Origin: Caldilineaceae bacterium
GTDB lineage: Bacteria > Chloroflexota > Anaerolineae > Caldilineales > Caldilineaceae
DNA length: 64,000 nt
Reading direction: 5' to 3'
Assembly: GCA_019637685.1 (NCBI GenBank)
Contig: JAHBVF010000004.1
Location: 124,001-188,000, forward strand
Each line of letters opens with the position of its first letter. Position 1 is the first letter of the stretch. A program made the translations under genes and the position numbers. This document shows, piece by piece, positions 41,026-49,781 of this stretch. The notes under the pieces are model-generated. The model was not told where the DNA came from. It did no database searches and worked only from the letters and a program-made list of their open reading frames with translations.

Positions 41026-42075
41026 CTACTCTGTCCCCCCCTCCGTCTCATAGACCTTGCCCTCGGCCGCGGGCGGACGCACCCGCCCCACAAAGCCGGA
41101 GACAGCCACAATCGTCACAATATAGGGCAGCATGGAAATAAACTGGCGGGGAACATTCGTCACCCCGGCCAGGAGCAGTTCGTTCTGCAGGGCCTGGGTG
41201 TAGCCGAAAAGAGTAGCCGCGCCCAGCGCGCCAAAGGGGTTCCAGTTGCCGAAAATCATCGCGGCCAGGGAGATAAAGCCCCGACCCGCGGTCATCCCCT
41301 CCTGAAACTGGCCCACTGCCTCCAGCACCAGATAGCCGCCAGCCAGCCCGGCCAGCATTCCGCCGATGGAGGTGTTGACGTAGCGGTAGCGGTTGACGTT
41401 GATACCCACTGTATCCGCGGCCCGGGGATGTTCGCCCACAGCCCGCGTGCGCAGACCCCAGCGGGTGTAGAAGAGGGCGATGTGGACCACCACCACCAGC
41501 AGCAAAGCAAGATAGGTGAGGGGCGGATTGTCGAAAAGCACCGGCCCGATCACTGGGATGTCCGCAAGGCCGGGAATGGCAACCGGCGAAAATTTGCCCT
41601 GGGCAATGGCATCCCGATCGTAGAGATAGGAGGATGTGCCCGCGGCCAGGATGATAATCACAGTGCCAGAGATAATCTGATCCATACGGAAGCGGATGGA
41701 GAGAAGGGCGTGGAGCAGTCCCATCAGCCCGCCCACAGCCAAAGCGATGAGCACGCTGAAAAGCAGGCTGCTCATCAACGGCCAGTGATTGGTATTGGTC
41801 TTGGCCACAAACCCGGCAAAGGCCCCGGCCAGCATCATTCCTTCGATGCCGATGTTGATAATACCGGAACGCTCACACAGAATCCCACTGAGTGCGCCCA
41901 GAACCAGAGGAATCGAGGCGCGCAGGGTAAAGTTGAGCGCGCTCACGCCAAAGAGCACCCGCAGCCAGGTGTATTGGCTCAGGGGTGTGAGGTTGACCAG
42001 CACAGCCATCACCACCAGAAATAGTGCGATACCAATCGAAACAAGTGAGGAACGTTTCCAGAATGTGCTACCCAT
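41026..42075 (-). CDS. Nucleoside/sugar ABC transporter permease 2
   Basis: A 349-residue membrane protein of the BPD_transp_2 (YufQ/RbsC-like) type with about 8-10 hydrophobic segments. GALSGILCERSGIINIGIEG followed by MMLAGAFAGF is the family motif region, and GRGFISLAAMIFGNWNPFGA is a second. ATG 42075 is chosen because GGAGG lies upstream and it starts 4 bp after permease 1 ends. With permease 1, the ATPase and the BMP lipoprotein it forms the uptake system. Confidence 0.92.
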   Translation of the reverse strand: MGSTFWKRSSLVSIGIALFLVVMAVLVNLTPLSQYTWLRVLFGVSALNFTLRASIPLVLGALSGILCERSGIINIGIEGMMLAGAFAGFVAKTNTNHWPLMSSLLFSVLIALAVGGLMGLLHALLSIRFRMDQIISGTVIIILAAGTSSYLYDRDAIAQGKFSPVAIPGLADIPVIGPVLFDNPPLTYLALLLVVVVHIALFYTRWGLRTRAVGEHPRAADTVGINVNRYRYVNTSIGGMLAGLAGGYLVLEAVGQFQEGMTAGRGFISLAAMIFGNWNPFGALGAATLFGYTQALQNELLLAGVTNVPRQFISMLPYIVTIVAVSGFVGRVRPPAAEGKVYETEGGTE

Positions 42076-42079
42076 AGGA

Positions 42080-43228
42080 TCAGGAACCTCCCCAACTGGT
42101 GCCGAGGGATGTGGATTCGCTCTCCGTGGGCAGCCGTTTGATGCGGTAGAGGGCACGGATGATCATTGGCGCGGCTACAAAAGTCAGCACCAGCGCCTGG
42201 ATAATCTGAATTATGTCGGCGGCTACGCCCGAATCGGACTGCATTTTGGCCGCACCCGCGTCCAGCGCGCCAAAGAGCAGGGACGACAGCACCACACCGA
42301 AGGGATGGGTCTGGCCCAGGAGCGCGATGGTAATTCCGTCAAAGCCGACCTGTCCGCCGAATTCTGGCGCAAATTTGTGGTTCAGCCCCAGGGTTTCTAC
42401 CGCACCGGCCAGTCCGGCCAGCCCGCCTGCAATCCCCATCGTCAGAATGACCGTCCAGTTGACCCGGATGCCCGCATAACGGGCCGCTCTCATATTCTGG
42501 CCGACGGTGCGAATCTCGAAGCCGATGGTTGTCTTGTAGATCAGCCACCAGATGAAGACGACCGCGGCCAGGGCAATAAAGACGCCATAGTGAATGCGAT
42601 AGGAGGGGTCGAAAAGATAGGGCAGCCGAGCCGAAGCCAGTACATCGGGCGTCTCGGAGATGGGGCCAGCCGTGCGATCCCAGAGCGGGCCGGGGGTCTG
42701 GCCCTGGGTTCCGCCTGCATAGACTGTCCACCCGGCAAAGAGCGCGGCCACATAATTGAGCATAATCGTCACAATGACTTCGTGCGCGCCGGTGTAGACC
42801 TTCAGAATGCCGGGAATCGCGCCCCACAGCACCCCGCCGATGATGCCAAAAATGATGGCCAGGGGCAGGTGGATTGCCATCGGCAGCCCTTCAAAATTGA
42901 TGCCTATGAAGACGGAAAAGATTGTGCCCATGACAAACTGGCCCGACGCGCCAATATTGAATAGCCCCGCTTTGAAAGCCACAGCCACAGACAGTCCGGT
43001 CAAAATAAAAGGAATCATCTTGCGGATGGTGGTTGCCCAAGCCTTGGCACTGCCAAATGCCCCCTTAAAAAGACCGGTGTAGGCGGCCTGGGCATTGTCG
43101 CCGGAAAGATACATTACCAACGCGCCCGCCACCAGTGCGGTCAGCAGGGCCAAAACGGGGATGAGCAGAACCCGGAAAAGACGGACAAAACGGCCAGGGG
43201 AGGGCAGAGCAGGAGAAGCAGTCGCCAT
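42080..43228 (-). CDS. Nucleoside/sugar ABC transporter permease 1
   Basis: A 382-residue membrane protein of the YufP type. An N-terminal helix precedes a conserved core with FKAGLFNIGASGQFVMGTIF, the family signature. IMLNYVAALFAGWTVYAG and FGVVLSSLLFGALDAGAAKM are other hydrophobic stretches. AGGAC precedes ATG 43228. Two hairpins separate it from the upstream lipoprotein gene, which would let the lipoprotein be made in excess. Confidence 0.93.
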   Translation of the reverse strand: MATASPALPSPGRFVRLFRVLLIPVLALLTALVAGALVMYLSGDNAQAAYTGLFKGAFGSAKAWATTIRKMIPFILTGLSVAVAFKAGLFNIGASGQFVMGTIFSVFIGINFEGLPMAIHLPLAIIFGIIGGVLWGAIPGILKVYTGAHEVIVTIMLNYVAALFAGWTVYAGGTQGQTPGPLWDRTAGPISETPDVLASARLPYLFDPSYRIHYGVFIALAAVVFIWWLIYKTTIGFEIRTVGQNMRAARYAGIRVNWTVILTMGIAGGLAGLAGAVETLGLNHKFAPEFGGQVGFDGITIALLGQTHPFGVVLSSLLFGALDAGAAKMQSDSGVAADIIQIIQALVLTFVAAPMIIRALYRIKRLPTESESTSLGTSWGGS

Positions 43229-43258
43229 TGTGAATGTCCTGTTCTGGGGGAATTGGAC

Positions 43259-43353
43259 AAAGCGGGAGGATCAGTAGTGCTGAACCCTCCCGCTTTTCCG
43301 AAATGTGAAGCGTATAAGAGTCGAAGAGGAATTTTTCTGAGAAGTTCCTCTTC
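43259..43353 (-). terminator. Two hairpins between BMP lipoprotein and permease genes
   Basis: AAAGCGGGAGG (43259-43269) pairs with CCTCCCGCTTT (43286-43296), with an inner TCAG/CTGA. Closer to the lipoprotein stop, GAAGAGGAA (43323-43331) pairs with TTCCTCTTC (43345-43353). They are likely partial terminators or mRNA stabilisers. Confidence 0.65.
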
Positions 43354-43360
43354 TTACCAG

Positions 43361-44431
43361 CTAGTTGCCATATCCCGTGCTGATGGAGCCATCATCCAGA
43401 CCGGCTTTGGTCGTAGCCAGCAGGTCTTTGACTTCCTGGGGAATCTCACTGTCGAAGTCGTGGAAAGATGCCAGACCCGCCGCACCGTAGACGTTGCCAC
43501 CTGTGAAGCTGCCGTCGTGGGCTGCTGCGATCAGTTCGGCCACACCGGGCACAATCAGCTTCATCGCGCTGGAGATGAGGCAGGGCTGGGCCGCGGGGAC
43601 GGTGTCCCACTGGTCCGTGTCCACGCCGATGCAGTAGAGACCCTCGTGGGTGGCCACTTCTTGCAGCGCGCCGTTGCCGGTGATGCCACCCGCGCCGAAG
43701 ATCACATCCGCGCCCTGGTCAATCGCCTGCTTGGCTGTGGCTGCGCCCCATTCGGGGTCCACAAAGGCCTGGCTGATCTCGCCGGGGTGATAGGTGGAGA
43801 TGACATTGATGTCCGGGTTGACCGACTTGGCCCCGGCAATATAACCTTCGTTGAAGGCCACAACCGGCGGAACCAAATCCGTGCCCAGAACCGCGGCAAT
43901 TGTTCCGCTCTTGCTCAGGCTGGCTGCCAGCACACCGGCCAGGTAGCCCGACTGGTCCTCGTGGAAGATAAGACCGGCCAGATTGGGCAGCGTCTCGCCC
44001 TGGAACTGGTCCACACCGATGAACAGAATGTCGGGGTTGTTCTTGGCGGCTTCAATCGTTGCATCGCCCAGGGCAAAGCCGACGGTGACAATCACATTGT
44101 AGCCGGCGTCGATGAACTGACCCATATTGTCGGCGTAATCTTTGGCGTCCTGGGTTTCAATGTACTTCACGTCATCATCGGTCAGCCCCAAATCTGTCTG
44201 TGCTTTGAGCACGCCTTCCCAGGCGGATTGGTTGAAGCTACGGTCATTGACCCGGCCCACATCGGTGACGAGGCCAATTTTGAAGGCCGGTGCATCGGCA
44301 ACAGCCTCTGCGGTGGGCGCGGCTGCCGCGCCGGGGTCTGCGGCTGGCGCAGCCGGGGCCGGGCACGCAGCCAGCAGCAGCGCACTGATCAACAAAAGGG
44401 CAAACAGCCAGGTAAAACGGGACGTTCGCAT
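43361..44431 (-). CDS. BMP-family nucleoside-binding lipoprotein
   Basis: A 356-residue lipoprotein. The signal peptide ends in the lipobox LLAAC with the lipid Cys at 23, followed by an Ala/Pro linker. KIGLVTDVGRVNDRSFNQSA is the hallmark of the BMP/PnrA family, which binds purine nucleosides outside the cell. ATG 44431 has AAAGGAG upstream; a longer frame from 44566 is leader sequence. It is the first gene of the uptake operon, behind the promoter at 44538-44566. PNP lies on the other side, supporting a nucleoside substrate over a sugar. Confidence 0.93.
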   Translation of the reverse strand: MRTSRFTWLFALLLISALLLAACPAPAAPAADPGAAAAPTAEAVADAPAFKIGLVTDVGRVNDRSFNQSAWEGVLKAQTDLGLTDDDVKYIETQDAKDYADNMGQFIDAGYNVIVTVGFALGDATIEAAKNNPDILFIGVDQFQGETLPNLAGLIFHEDQSGYLAGVLAASLSKSGTIAAVLGTDLVPPVVAFNEGYIAGAKSVNPDINVISTYHPGEISQAFVDPEWGAATAKQAIDQGADVIFGAGGITGNGALQEVATHEGLYCIGVDTDQWDTVPAAQPCLISSAMKLIVPGVAELIAAAHDGSFTGGNVYGAAGLASFHDFDSEIPQEVKDLLATTKAGLDDGSISTGYGN

Positions 44432-44537
44432 GGGCTCCACTCCTTTGGGGTATTGGTTGTATAAACTGGGGAAGAAGGCAAGCCGCGGCTGGAATTGCAG
44501 CCGATTGCAGCATGCCATCTCTGAGAAAAGCACTGGT

Positions 44538-44566
44538 ATTATACCTGTGCCAGTAGTCACAGGCAA
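44538..44566 (-). promoter_or_regulatory. Promoter of the nucleoside transporter operon
   Basis: On the minus strand TTGCCT (44566-44561), a 17-bp spacer and a consensus TATAAT (44543-44538), leaving a leader of about 100 nt. Confidence 0.75.
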
Positions 44567-44694
44567 ACCAACGACCGATTGACTTTATCCCTGGCCGACT
44601 GCTGTTGTCGTGGCCCCAATTCTCCTTTGGCACTGACCGCTTTGTGTTACGTTGCTCTTTGGAAGTGTGATATTATTGATGGCAGGAGCCTTGT

Positions 44695-45501
44695 GTGAAA
44701 CAGACAATTGAACAATTCTTGGAACAACTCACGCACAATGGGTATTCGGAGAATACCATCCGCGCCTATCGGACGGATCTGTATCAATTCTCCGCCTATC
44801 TGGCCAGACACTATCCGCGTCAGCCGTGGCGAAGCGTATACGAAGCCGGACTCACCGGTTATCAGGACTGGCTGCACTCGGCTGGCCGGCGTCCGCCGAC
44901 GATTGATCGAAAATGTGTGGCGGTGGGCAGATTTCTGGCGTTTGCGGGGTTGTCTATGGCCGCGTCTCAATCTGCCGATTCACCCGTGCCGGTTATGGCC
45001 GAAAACCCGATTTCTCCACAGATCAATTCGAGCATTCGGACACAGATCGAACGTGCCTTGTCCGAAATGGCCGGGTCTGCCTGGGCCAGCCGAGACCGGG
45101 CACTGATAGGGCTGCTCTATCACACGGCGTTGGGGGCTTCCCGGTTGGCTGCTCTGAACATTGGGGATGTAGACGCAGCAACAGGCGAGATCGTCTGGCA
45201 CACAGCCGCCGGCCAGACCCAACGGGTTTCCCCCGGCCTATCGACTACGGCAGTTCAGGCCTATCTGCGCCAGCGCTCGACAGCCGCTGCTCCATCCCAG
45301 GCAGCGCTGCCGCTTTTTGTGAATCGACGGGGCAGCCGACTGACACGCCAGGGGATTTGGCTGATTGTGCGAAACTGGTCCAAAGCCGCGGGTATCCAGC
45401 CGTGGCTCACTCCTCGTTCCCTGCGGCAATTTGCGCTTAGCCAGCCCCTCGCGGCCAGTGGTTCCCGGCTGGTGCTGGACGGTATATCCGCCGCGATCTG
45501 A
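44695..45501 (+). CDS. Degenerate tyrosine recombinase (XerC-like)
   Basis: A 268-residue protein with a clear N-terminal SAM-like domain (MKQTIEQFLEQLTHNGYSEN, then TIRAYRTDLYQF). The catalytic domain has lost key residues. Where the family has TGLRxSEL with the first catalytic Arg, it has TALGASRL (144-151), with Gly147 in the Arg position. The HxLR box reads RSLR (241-244), and the LGH and Tyr region is absent because the protein ends early. The start is a GTG with AGGAG 7 nt before. It is probably inactive as a recombinase but may still bind DNA. Confidence 0.75.
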   Translation: MKQTIEQFLEQLTHNGYSENTIRAYRTDLYQFSAYLARHYPRQPWRSVYEAGLTGYQDWLHSAGRRPPTIDRKCVAVGRFLAFAGLSMAASQSADSPVPVMAENPISPQINSSIRTQIERALSEMAGSAWASRDRALIGLLYHTALGASRLAALNIGDVDAATGEIVWHTAAGQTQRVSPGLSTTAVQAYLRQRSTAAAPSQAALPLFVNRRGSRLTRQGIWLIVRNWSKAAGIQPWLTPRSLRQFALSQPLAASGSRLVLDGISAAI

Positions 45502-45554
45502 TAGTCCTTTGTGCCCAACAATCATCCGTGCCCAAGCAACCATTAAAGTGAGCA

Positions 45555-46403
45555 ATGTATACATCATTTTCTTTGGCCCAATACGACGAAGCTACCGCTT
45601 TTATCCGTTCTAAAATCTCCCAGACGCCGACAATCGGTCTGATTTTGGGCAGCGGTCTCAGCCCCCTGGCCGATGCTATCGAAGATGCGGTGCGCATCCC
45701 CTATGCCCACATCCCCCACTTTCCGGTCAGCACAGTGGAGGGCCACGCCGGGCAACTGGTGATAGGCCAACTGGCGGGTGTGACCGTCTGCGCCATGCAG
45801 GGACGTTTCCATTTCTACGAAGGCTACACACCCCAGCAGATTACCTTTCCCGTGCGGGTGATGCAGCGGCTGGGCGCGGTATCGTTGATTGTGACCAACG
45901 CGGCCGGTGGGCTGAATCCGTCCTTCCGCGCTGGCAATCTGATGCTCATTGAGGATCACCTCAACTTTGTGGGAATGGGGGGCAATCACCCCCTGTACGG
46001 GCCAAATTTGGATGCATTCGGTCTGCGTTTCCCATCTATGACCCGTGCTTATTCGCCCCGGCTGCGCACGCTGCTGTTGGCGGTGGCTGCCGAGTTGCAG
46101 ATTCCTGTGCGCAGGGGCGTCTACGCGATGATCTCTGGGCCGAGCTTCGAGACGCCGGCCGAAGTCCGTTTTCTGCGCTTGGCCGGGGCCGACGCGGTGG
46201 GTATGAGCACCGCGCCCGAAGTAGTGGTGGCCCACCACGCGGGGATGGACGTGCTGGGCATCAGCAGTATTACAAATGTGGCGGTGGATACGGTTGACTC
46301 CGCCGCGGATACCACCCACTCGGAAGTGTTGGAAACCGGCGCGGAAATTGTGCCCCGGCTCACCCGGCTGCTGGTTGGAGTGGTGGGGAAAATGAAGGAC
46401 TGA
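45555..46403 (+). CDS. Purine nucleoside phosphorylase, class I trimeric type
   Basis: A 282-residue enzyme that phosphorolyses purine (deoxy)nucleosides to base and (deoxy)ribose 1-phosphate. GLILGSGLSPLAD is the phosphate loop, MQGRFHFYEGY the second phosphate-binding site, and GVYAMISGPSFETPAEVRF with GMSTAPE and the Asn in SSITNVAVD forms the base and sugar site. The length is right. It stands divergent from the BMP nucleoside transporter, which suggests uptake and salvage together. Confidence 0.93.
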   Translation: MYTSFSLAQYDEATAFIRSKISQTPTIGLILGSGLSPLADAIEDAVRIPYAHIPHFPVSTVEGHAGQLVIGQLAGVTVCAMQGRFHFYEGYTPQQITFPVRVMQRLGAVSLIVTNAAGGLNPSFRAGNLMLIEDHLNFVGMGGNHPLYGPNLDAFGLRFPSMTRAYSPRLRTLLLAVAAELQIPVRRGVYAMISGPSFETPAEVRFLRLAGADAVGMSTAPEVVVAHHAGMDVLGISSITNVAVDTVDSAADTTHSEVLETGAEIVPRLTRLLVGVVGKMKD

Positions 46404-46405
46404 TG

Positions 46406-46566
46406 GTGACTATTCAGCCGTCAGTCAGCCGGTTAGCAAACGTCGGTTGAGTAGCCTGGGGCAGTTTCCAGGCGTATCGAAACCAGTTTGCGGGTCTACC
46501 CGCTGAGTTTCGACACGGCCACAAACTACTGTGGCCTGCTCAACCGGCGCTGGCCTGAATAGTCAC
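46406..46566. repeat. 161-bp nested palindrome after PNP
   Basis: GTGACTATTCAG (46406-46417) pairs with CTGAATAGTCAC (46555-46566). Further in, CGGTTGAGTAG pairs with CTGCTCAACCG, TATCGAAAC with GTTTCGACA, and GCGGG with CCCGC at the tip. Related GGTTGAG...TCGAAACC palindromes are common mobile-looking repeats in bacteria. Confidence 0.75.
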
Positions 46567-46613
46567 GACTGATGTACCTATGCAGGCTTTGGGTATGTCA
46601 CACCTGGGCAGTT

Positions 46614-46649
46614 ACGGACTGACAAACGGACTGGCAAACGGACTGACAA
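46614..46649. repeat. Three tandem 12-bp repeats
   Basis: ACGGACTGACAA, ACGGACTGGCAA and ACGGACTGACAA follow each other directly. Apart from this, the palindrome and a promoter, nothing was seen in 46404-46834. Confidence 0.85.
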
Positions 46650-46721
46650 GATGAATGGGTGAGTTGGCCCGTCATTCATTCCGCCATATCTCACGACCAA
46701 ACGCCCGCGCTTATCCGCTCG

Positions 46722-46750
46722 TTGCTAATTCGGTAAAGTGCCGTTATAAT
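46722..46750 (+). promoter_or_regulatory. Promoter of the membrane-fusion protein gene
   Basis: TTGCTA (46722-46727), a 17-bp spacer and TATAAT (46745-46750). Confidence 0.65.
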
Positions 46751-46834
46751 AGGCGCGAGTACTTCTACCTCCGCAGATCACAATTCCAACCCATCCGCCC
46801 CCCCAGGGCAACACAGGCTTTGTAGGAGACCCTT

Positions 46835-48145
46835 ATGCTTCGCACAATCAGTAGAATTATTGTCGTGCTTTCTCTCGCTGCGCTGGTTGCAGCAGGCGTT
46901 GCGCTCTATCGAAACGGACTACCGGAACTGGCCGGCGCACCGGCTGACATACAGACCGGCCAAGCCAGCACAACCGAGCCTTTGGCCTTTTTTGGCGCGC
47001 TGCAAGTGGCCGAACCCCGCCAGGTTGTTGCGGCCGCGGGCGGGCAGGTGACGTCCCTGCTTGTTGAAGAAGGAGACAGTGTGACAGCAGGCCAGGAACT
47101 ATTGCGCCTGGACACCACCAATCTGGACACGGGAATTGAGAAGGCTGAAATCGGCCTGGACCTGGCAAAGATCGCCCTGGCCCAGTTGGGCGAAGGCTCC
47201 AAAGAGAGCGAGCTGGCAACCGCCAAGGCCAATGTGGATGTGGCGAAAATCAATCTGGAAAAATTGAAAGAAGGGCCAACCAAAAGTGAGATCACAGCCG
47301 CCCAGAACTCTACCAACGCGGCTTGGGCGCGCTACAATGAACTCAAAGCAGGGCCAAGCCAAGCACGCATCGATCAGTTGCGGGCCAATATGGACAAAGC
47401 CCAGATCGCGCTGACAGAAGCCCAGCGCAACTACGACGAGATTGCCTGGCGGCCCGACATAGGCAAAACGCCCCAATCCGCGGCCTTGCAGCGGGCCACC
47501 ATCGATTTTACAGCGGTCAAAGCTGCCTTTGACGAAGCGACCGCACCGGCGAAACAGTCGGACCTGCTCACCGCGCTGACCGCGGCCCAGCGTGCCCAGA
47601 TATCCCAGGACGATCTGCTGGAGGGCGCGACCGACGCGGACATTGCCCTGGCCGAGGCCCGTGTCCTGAGCGCCCAGGCCGCTCTGGATCGGCTCGAAGA
47701 GTTGGCCGGAGCCAGCGACCTGGCCGCGGGGGAACTGCGGGTGCGCCAGGCCGAGATTGGGCTGGAAGAGGCCAAGGCCGCCAAAGCCAGAGCCAAAGTG
47801 ACTGCCCCGATTGCGGGTGTCGTCACCAGCCTGAATGTTTCTTTGGGGCAGATGATCGGTGCTGGCTCGTCCGTGGCAGTTGTGGGTGATGTGGCCGCGC
47901 TGAAGCTGGTGGTCAATGTGCCCCAGGACGACATCGACCGGGTCAGTGTGGGCGCGTCTGTCACAGTTACCCGCTACGGCACAGACAAGACAGTGGACGC
48001 GACTGTCAAGCGCATCGCGCCTGTGGGCACGCCGGGCGCGGGCACAGCCACATTCCCCGTGACAATTATGCTGCCCACCGAGGGTGCTGACGGCTTTAGC
48101 CCAGGGATGCTGGTTTCGGTTTCTTTTGACGAAGCAAGCGAATAA
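46835..48145 (+). CDS. HlyD-type membrane fusion protein
   Basis: A 436-residue periplasmic-adaptor-like protein with one N-terminal membrane anchor (about 7-27). The first half of the lipoyl domain (AAGGQVTSLLVEEGDSVTAG) and its second half (KVTAPIAGVVTSLNVSLGQM) flank a long helical, Ala/Glu/Lys-rich hairpin (about 95-320). A beta-barrel follows. In Gram-negative bacteria such proteins bridge a pump to an outer-membrane channel; in monoderm Chloroflexota they usually work with MacB-type ABC permeases. No permease or ATPase follows here, so its partner is elsewhere. Confidence 0.9.
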   Translation: MLRTISRIIVVLSLAALVAAGVALYRNGLPELAGAPADIQTGQASTTEPLAFFGALQVAEPRQVVAAAGGQVTSLLVEEGDSVTAGQELLRLDTTNLDTGIEKAEIGLDLAKIALAQLGEGSKESELATAKANVDVAKINLEKLKEGPTKSEITAAQNSTNAAWARYNELKAGPSQARIDQLRANMDKAQIALTEAQRNYDEIAWRPDIGKTPQSAALQRATIDFTAVKAAFDEATAPAKQSDLLTALTAAQRAQISQDDLLEGATDADIALAEARVLSAQAALDRLEELAGASDLAAGELRVRQAEIGLEEAKAAKARAKVTAPIAGVVTSLNVSLGQMIGAGSSVAVVGDVAALKLVVNVPQDDIDRVSVGASVTVTRYGTDKTVDATVKRIAPVGTPGAGTATFPVTIMLPTEGADGFSPGMLVSVSFDEASE

Positions 48146-48154
48146 GATTTTACA

Positions 48155-48203
48155 GGTAACAGAAAGGGGTGCTGGCAATATCCCCGCATCCCTTTCTGTT
48201 GCC
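48155..48203 (+). terminator. 18-bp hairpin after the HlyD-like gene
   Basis: GGTAACAGAAAGGGGTGC (48155-48172) pairs with 48186-48203 with two G-T wobbles. No T-run follows. Confidence 0.6.
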
Positions 48204-48261
48204 ACCGCAGCGGGCACGCATCCCCCTCGCTTGGCCCCCTTTCGTTTCCGTATCTTTGCTT

Positions 48262-49518
48262 ATGCAATTCGGTATCTTCTATGAACATCAGTTGCCCCGC
48301 CCCTGGGACGACAACGCGGAACATCGCCTGCTGAAGGAAGCGCTGGAGCAGGTGCAATTGGCCGATCACCTGGGCATTGACTACGCCTGGGAAGTAGAGC
48401 ACCATTTCCTCGAAGAGTATTCCCATTCCTCCGCGCCAGAGATATTTTTGGCTGCGTGCAGCCAACGGACCAAACGTATCCGGCTGGGGCACGGCATTGT
48501 ATTGATGCCGCCCAGCTACAACCACCCGGCACGCGTGGCCGAGCGTATTTCCACGCTGGATTTGATCAGCGATGGCCGGGTGGAATGGGGGACTGGTTCG
48601 TCCAGCAGCCGGGTCGAACTGGAAGCCTTTGGGGTTGATCCGGCGTTGAAACACGGCATGTGGGAGGAGAGCGTGCGGGAAGCGGCACGGATGATGTGCT
48701 GCGCGCCCTATCCCGGCTATCAGGGCCAACACTTTTCCATGCCAATCCGCAATGTAGTCCCCAAGCCTCTGCAAAAACCCCATCCGCCCCTCTGGCTGGC
48801 CTGCTCCAATCGGGAGACAATCCGCGTGGCTGCCCGCAATGGAATGGGCGCGCTTACCTTTGCTTTCATCGATCCGGAGAATGCGCGCTTTTGGGTGGAG
48901 GAATATTACGAAACTTTTGAGAAAGAGTGCGTGCCCATTGGCCAGGCAGTCAACCCGAATGTGGCAATGGTGACGGGCTTTATGTGCCATCCTGACAGCG
49001 ACGTGGCCGTGGCCAGGGGCGCGGAGGGGTTTCGCTTCTTTGGCTACGCGCTCAGCCATTTCTACATCACCGGCAGCCACACTCCGGGTCGTTTCAATCT
49101 CTGGGATGACTTCCAGCAGCACGCGCCCAAAGAATATGCGCCCACCGGCGGCATCGGCAACCCGGCCCAGGTGCAGGCCAATCTGGAAAAATTTGAAGCG
49201 ATGGGGGTGGATCAGGTGATTTTTGTGCAGCAGGCAGGCAACAATCGCCACGAACACATCTGCGCTTCTCTGGAACTCTTTGCCGATCAGGTGATGCCCG
49301 TCTTTGCCAAACGCCACCCGGCCCGGGCCGCGGCCAAAGTCCAGCGGCTGGCACCGGCCATCGAACGGGCAATGGCCCAGGTGGCCCCTCTGCCTCTTGC
49401 CGACGAGGTAGCCCCGCTTCACGCCTACCCGGTGCTGGCCAGGCTGGCGGGCGAATCCCAGACCGATACATCGGCGGGCGACGATATGGTTTCCGCCATC
49501 AGCGGGCGGCCACAGTAA
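48262..49518 (+). CDS. Luciferase-like flavin monooxygenase (LLM class)
   Basis: A 418-residue TIM-barrel flavoprotein of the bacterial luciferase family. MQFGIFYEHQLPRPW at the start, YAWEVEHHFLEEYSHSSAPE, RIRLGHGIVLMPP and ERISTLDLISDGRVEWGTG are typical. Members oxidise varied small molecules with FMNH2 or F420. ATG 48262 is chosen by family alignment although no ribosome-binding site is obvious; a longer frame from 48169 overlaps the preceding hairpin. No flavin reductase is adjacent, and the substrate is unknown. Confidence 0.88.
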   Translation: MQFGIFYEHQLPRPWDDNAEHRLLKEALEQVQLADHLGIDYAWEVEHHFLEEYSHSSAPEIFLAACSQRTKRIRLGHGIVLMPPSYNHPARVAERISTLDLISDGRVEWGTGSSSSRVELEAFGVDPALKHGMWEESVREAARMMCCAPYPGYQGQHFSMPIRNVVPKPLQKPHPPLWLACSNRETIRVAARNGMGALTFAFIDPENARFWVEEYYETFEKECVPIGQAVNPNVAMVTGFMCHPDSDVAVARGAEGFRFFGYALSHFYITGSHTPGRFNLWDDFQQHAPKEYAPTGGIGNPAQVQANLEKFEAMGVDQVIFVQQAGNNRHEHICASLELFADQVMPVFAKRHPARAAAKVQRLAPAIERAMAQVAPLPLADEVAPLHAYPVLARLAGESQTDTSAGDDMVSAISGRPQ

Positions 49519-49672
49519 ATGGCGGACGCAAGGATGACTGGCGTTAACCCCGGTTGAATTGGGAGCTAGGCTTGCCAAACGCGGTTCTGCGCACGCGCCA
49601 AAGAGGGTTCGGCGGAAATTGGCGGGCTGACCCCATTGAAATCCGCAGATGGCTGTGATACCCTACCCCTGC

Positions 49673-49752
49673 GCCGGGATTGTGCAAAGATACACAATCC
49701 CGGCCCCAATCGAAAGGTTCGTTGGCCCGGAGCACACGCCGGGCCGTCTTTT
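49673..49752 (+). promoter_or_regulatory. Leader with competing hairpins before the iron-binding lipoprotein
   Basis: GCCGGGATTGTG (49673-49684) pairs with CACAATCCCGGC (49693-49704). A second stem GGCCCGG/CCGGGCC (49724-49730, 49739-49745) is followed by GTCTTTTAT and looks like a terminator. CCCGGC (49699-49704) could pair instead with GCCGGG (49738-49743), breaking both. This makes a possible attenuator; nothing else was seen in 49519-49781. Confidence 0.4.
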
Positions 49753-49781
49753 ATCCAAAATCCCAAGGAGCTTCCATCCCT

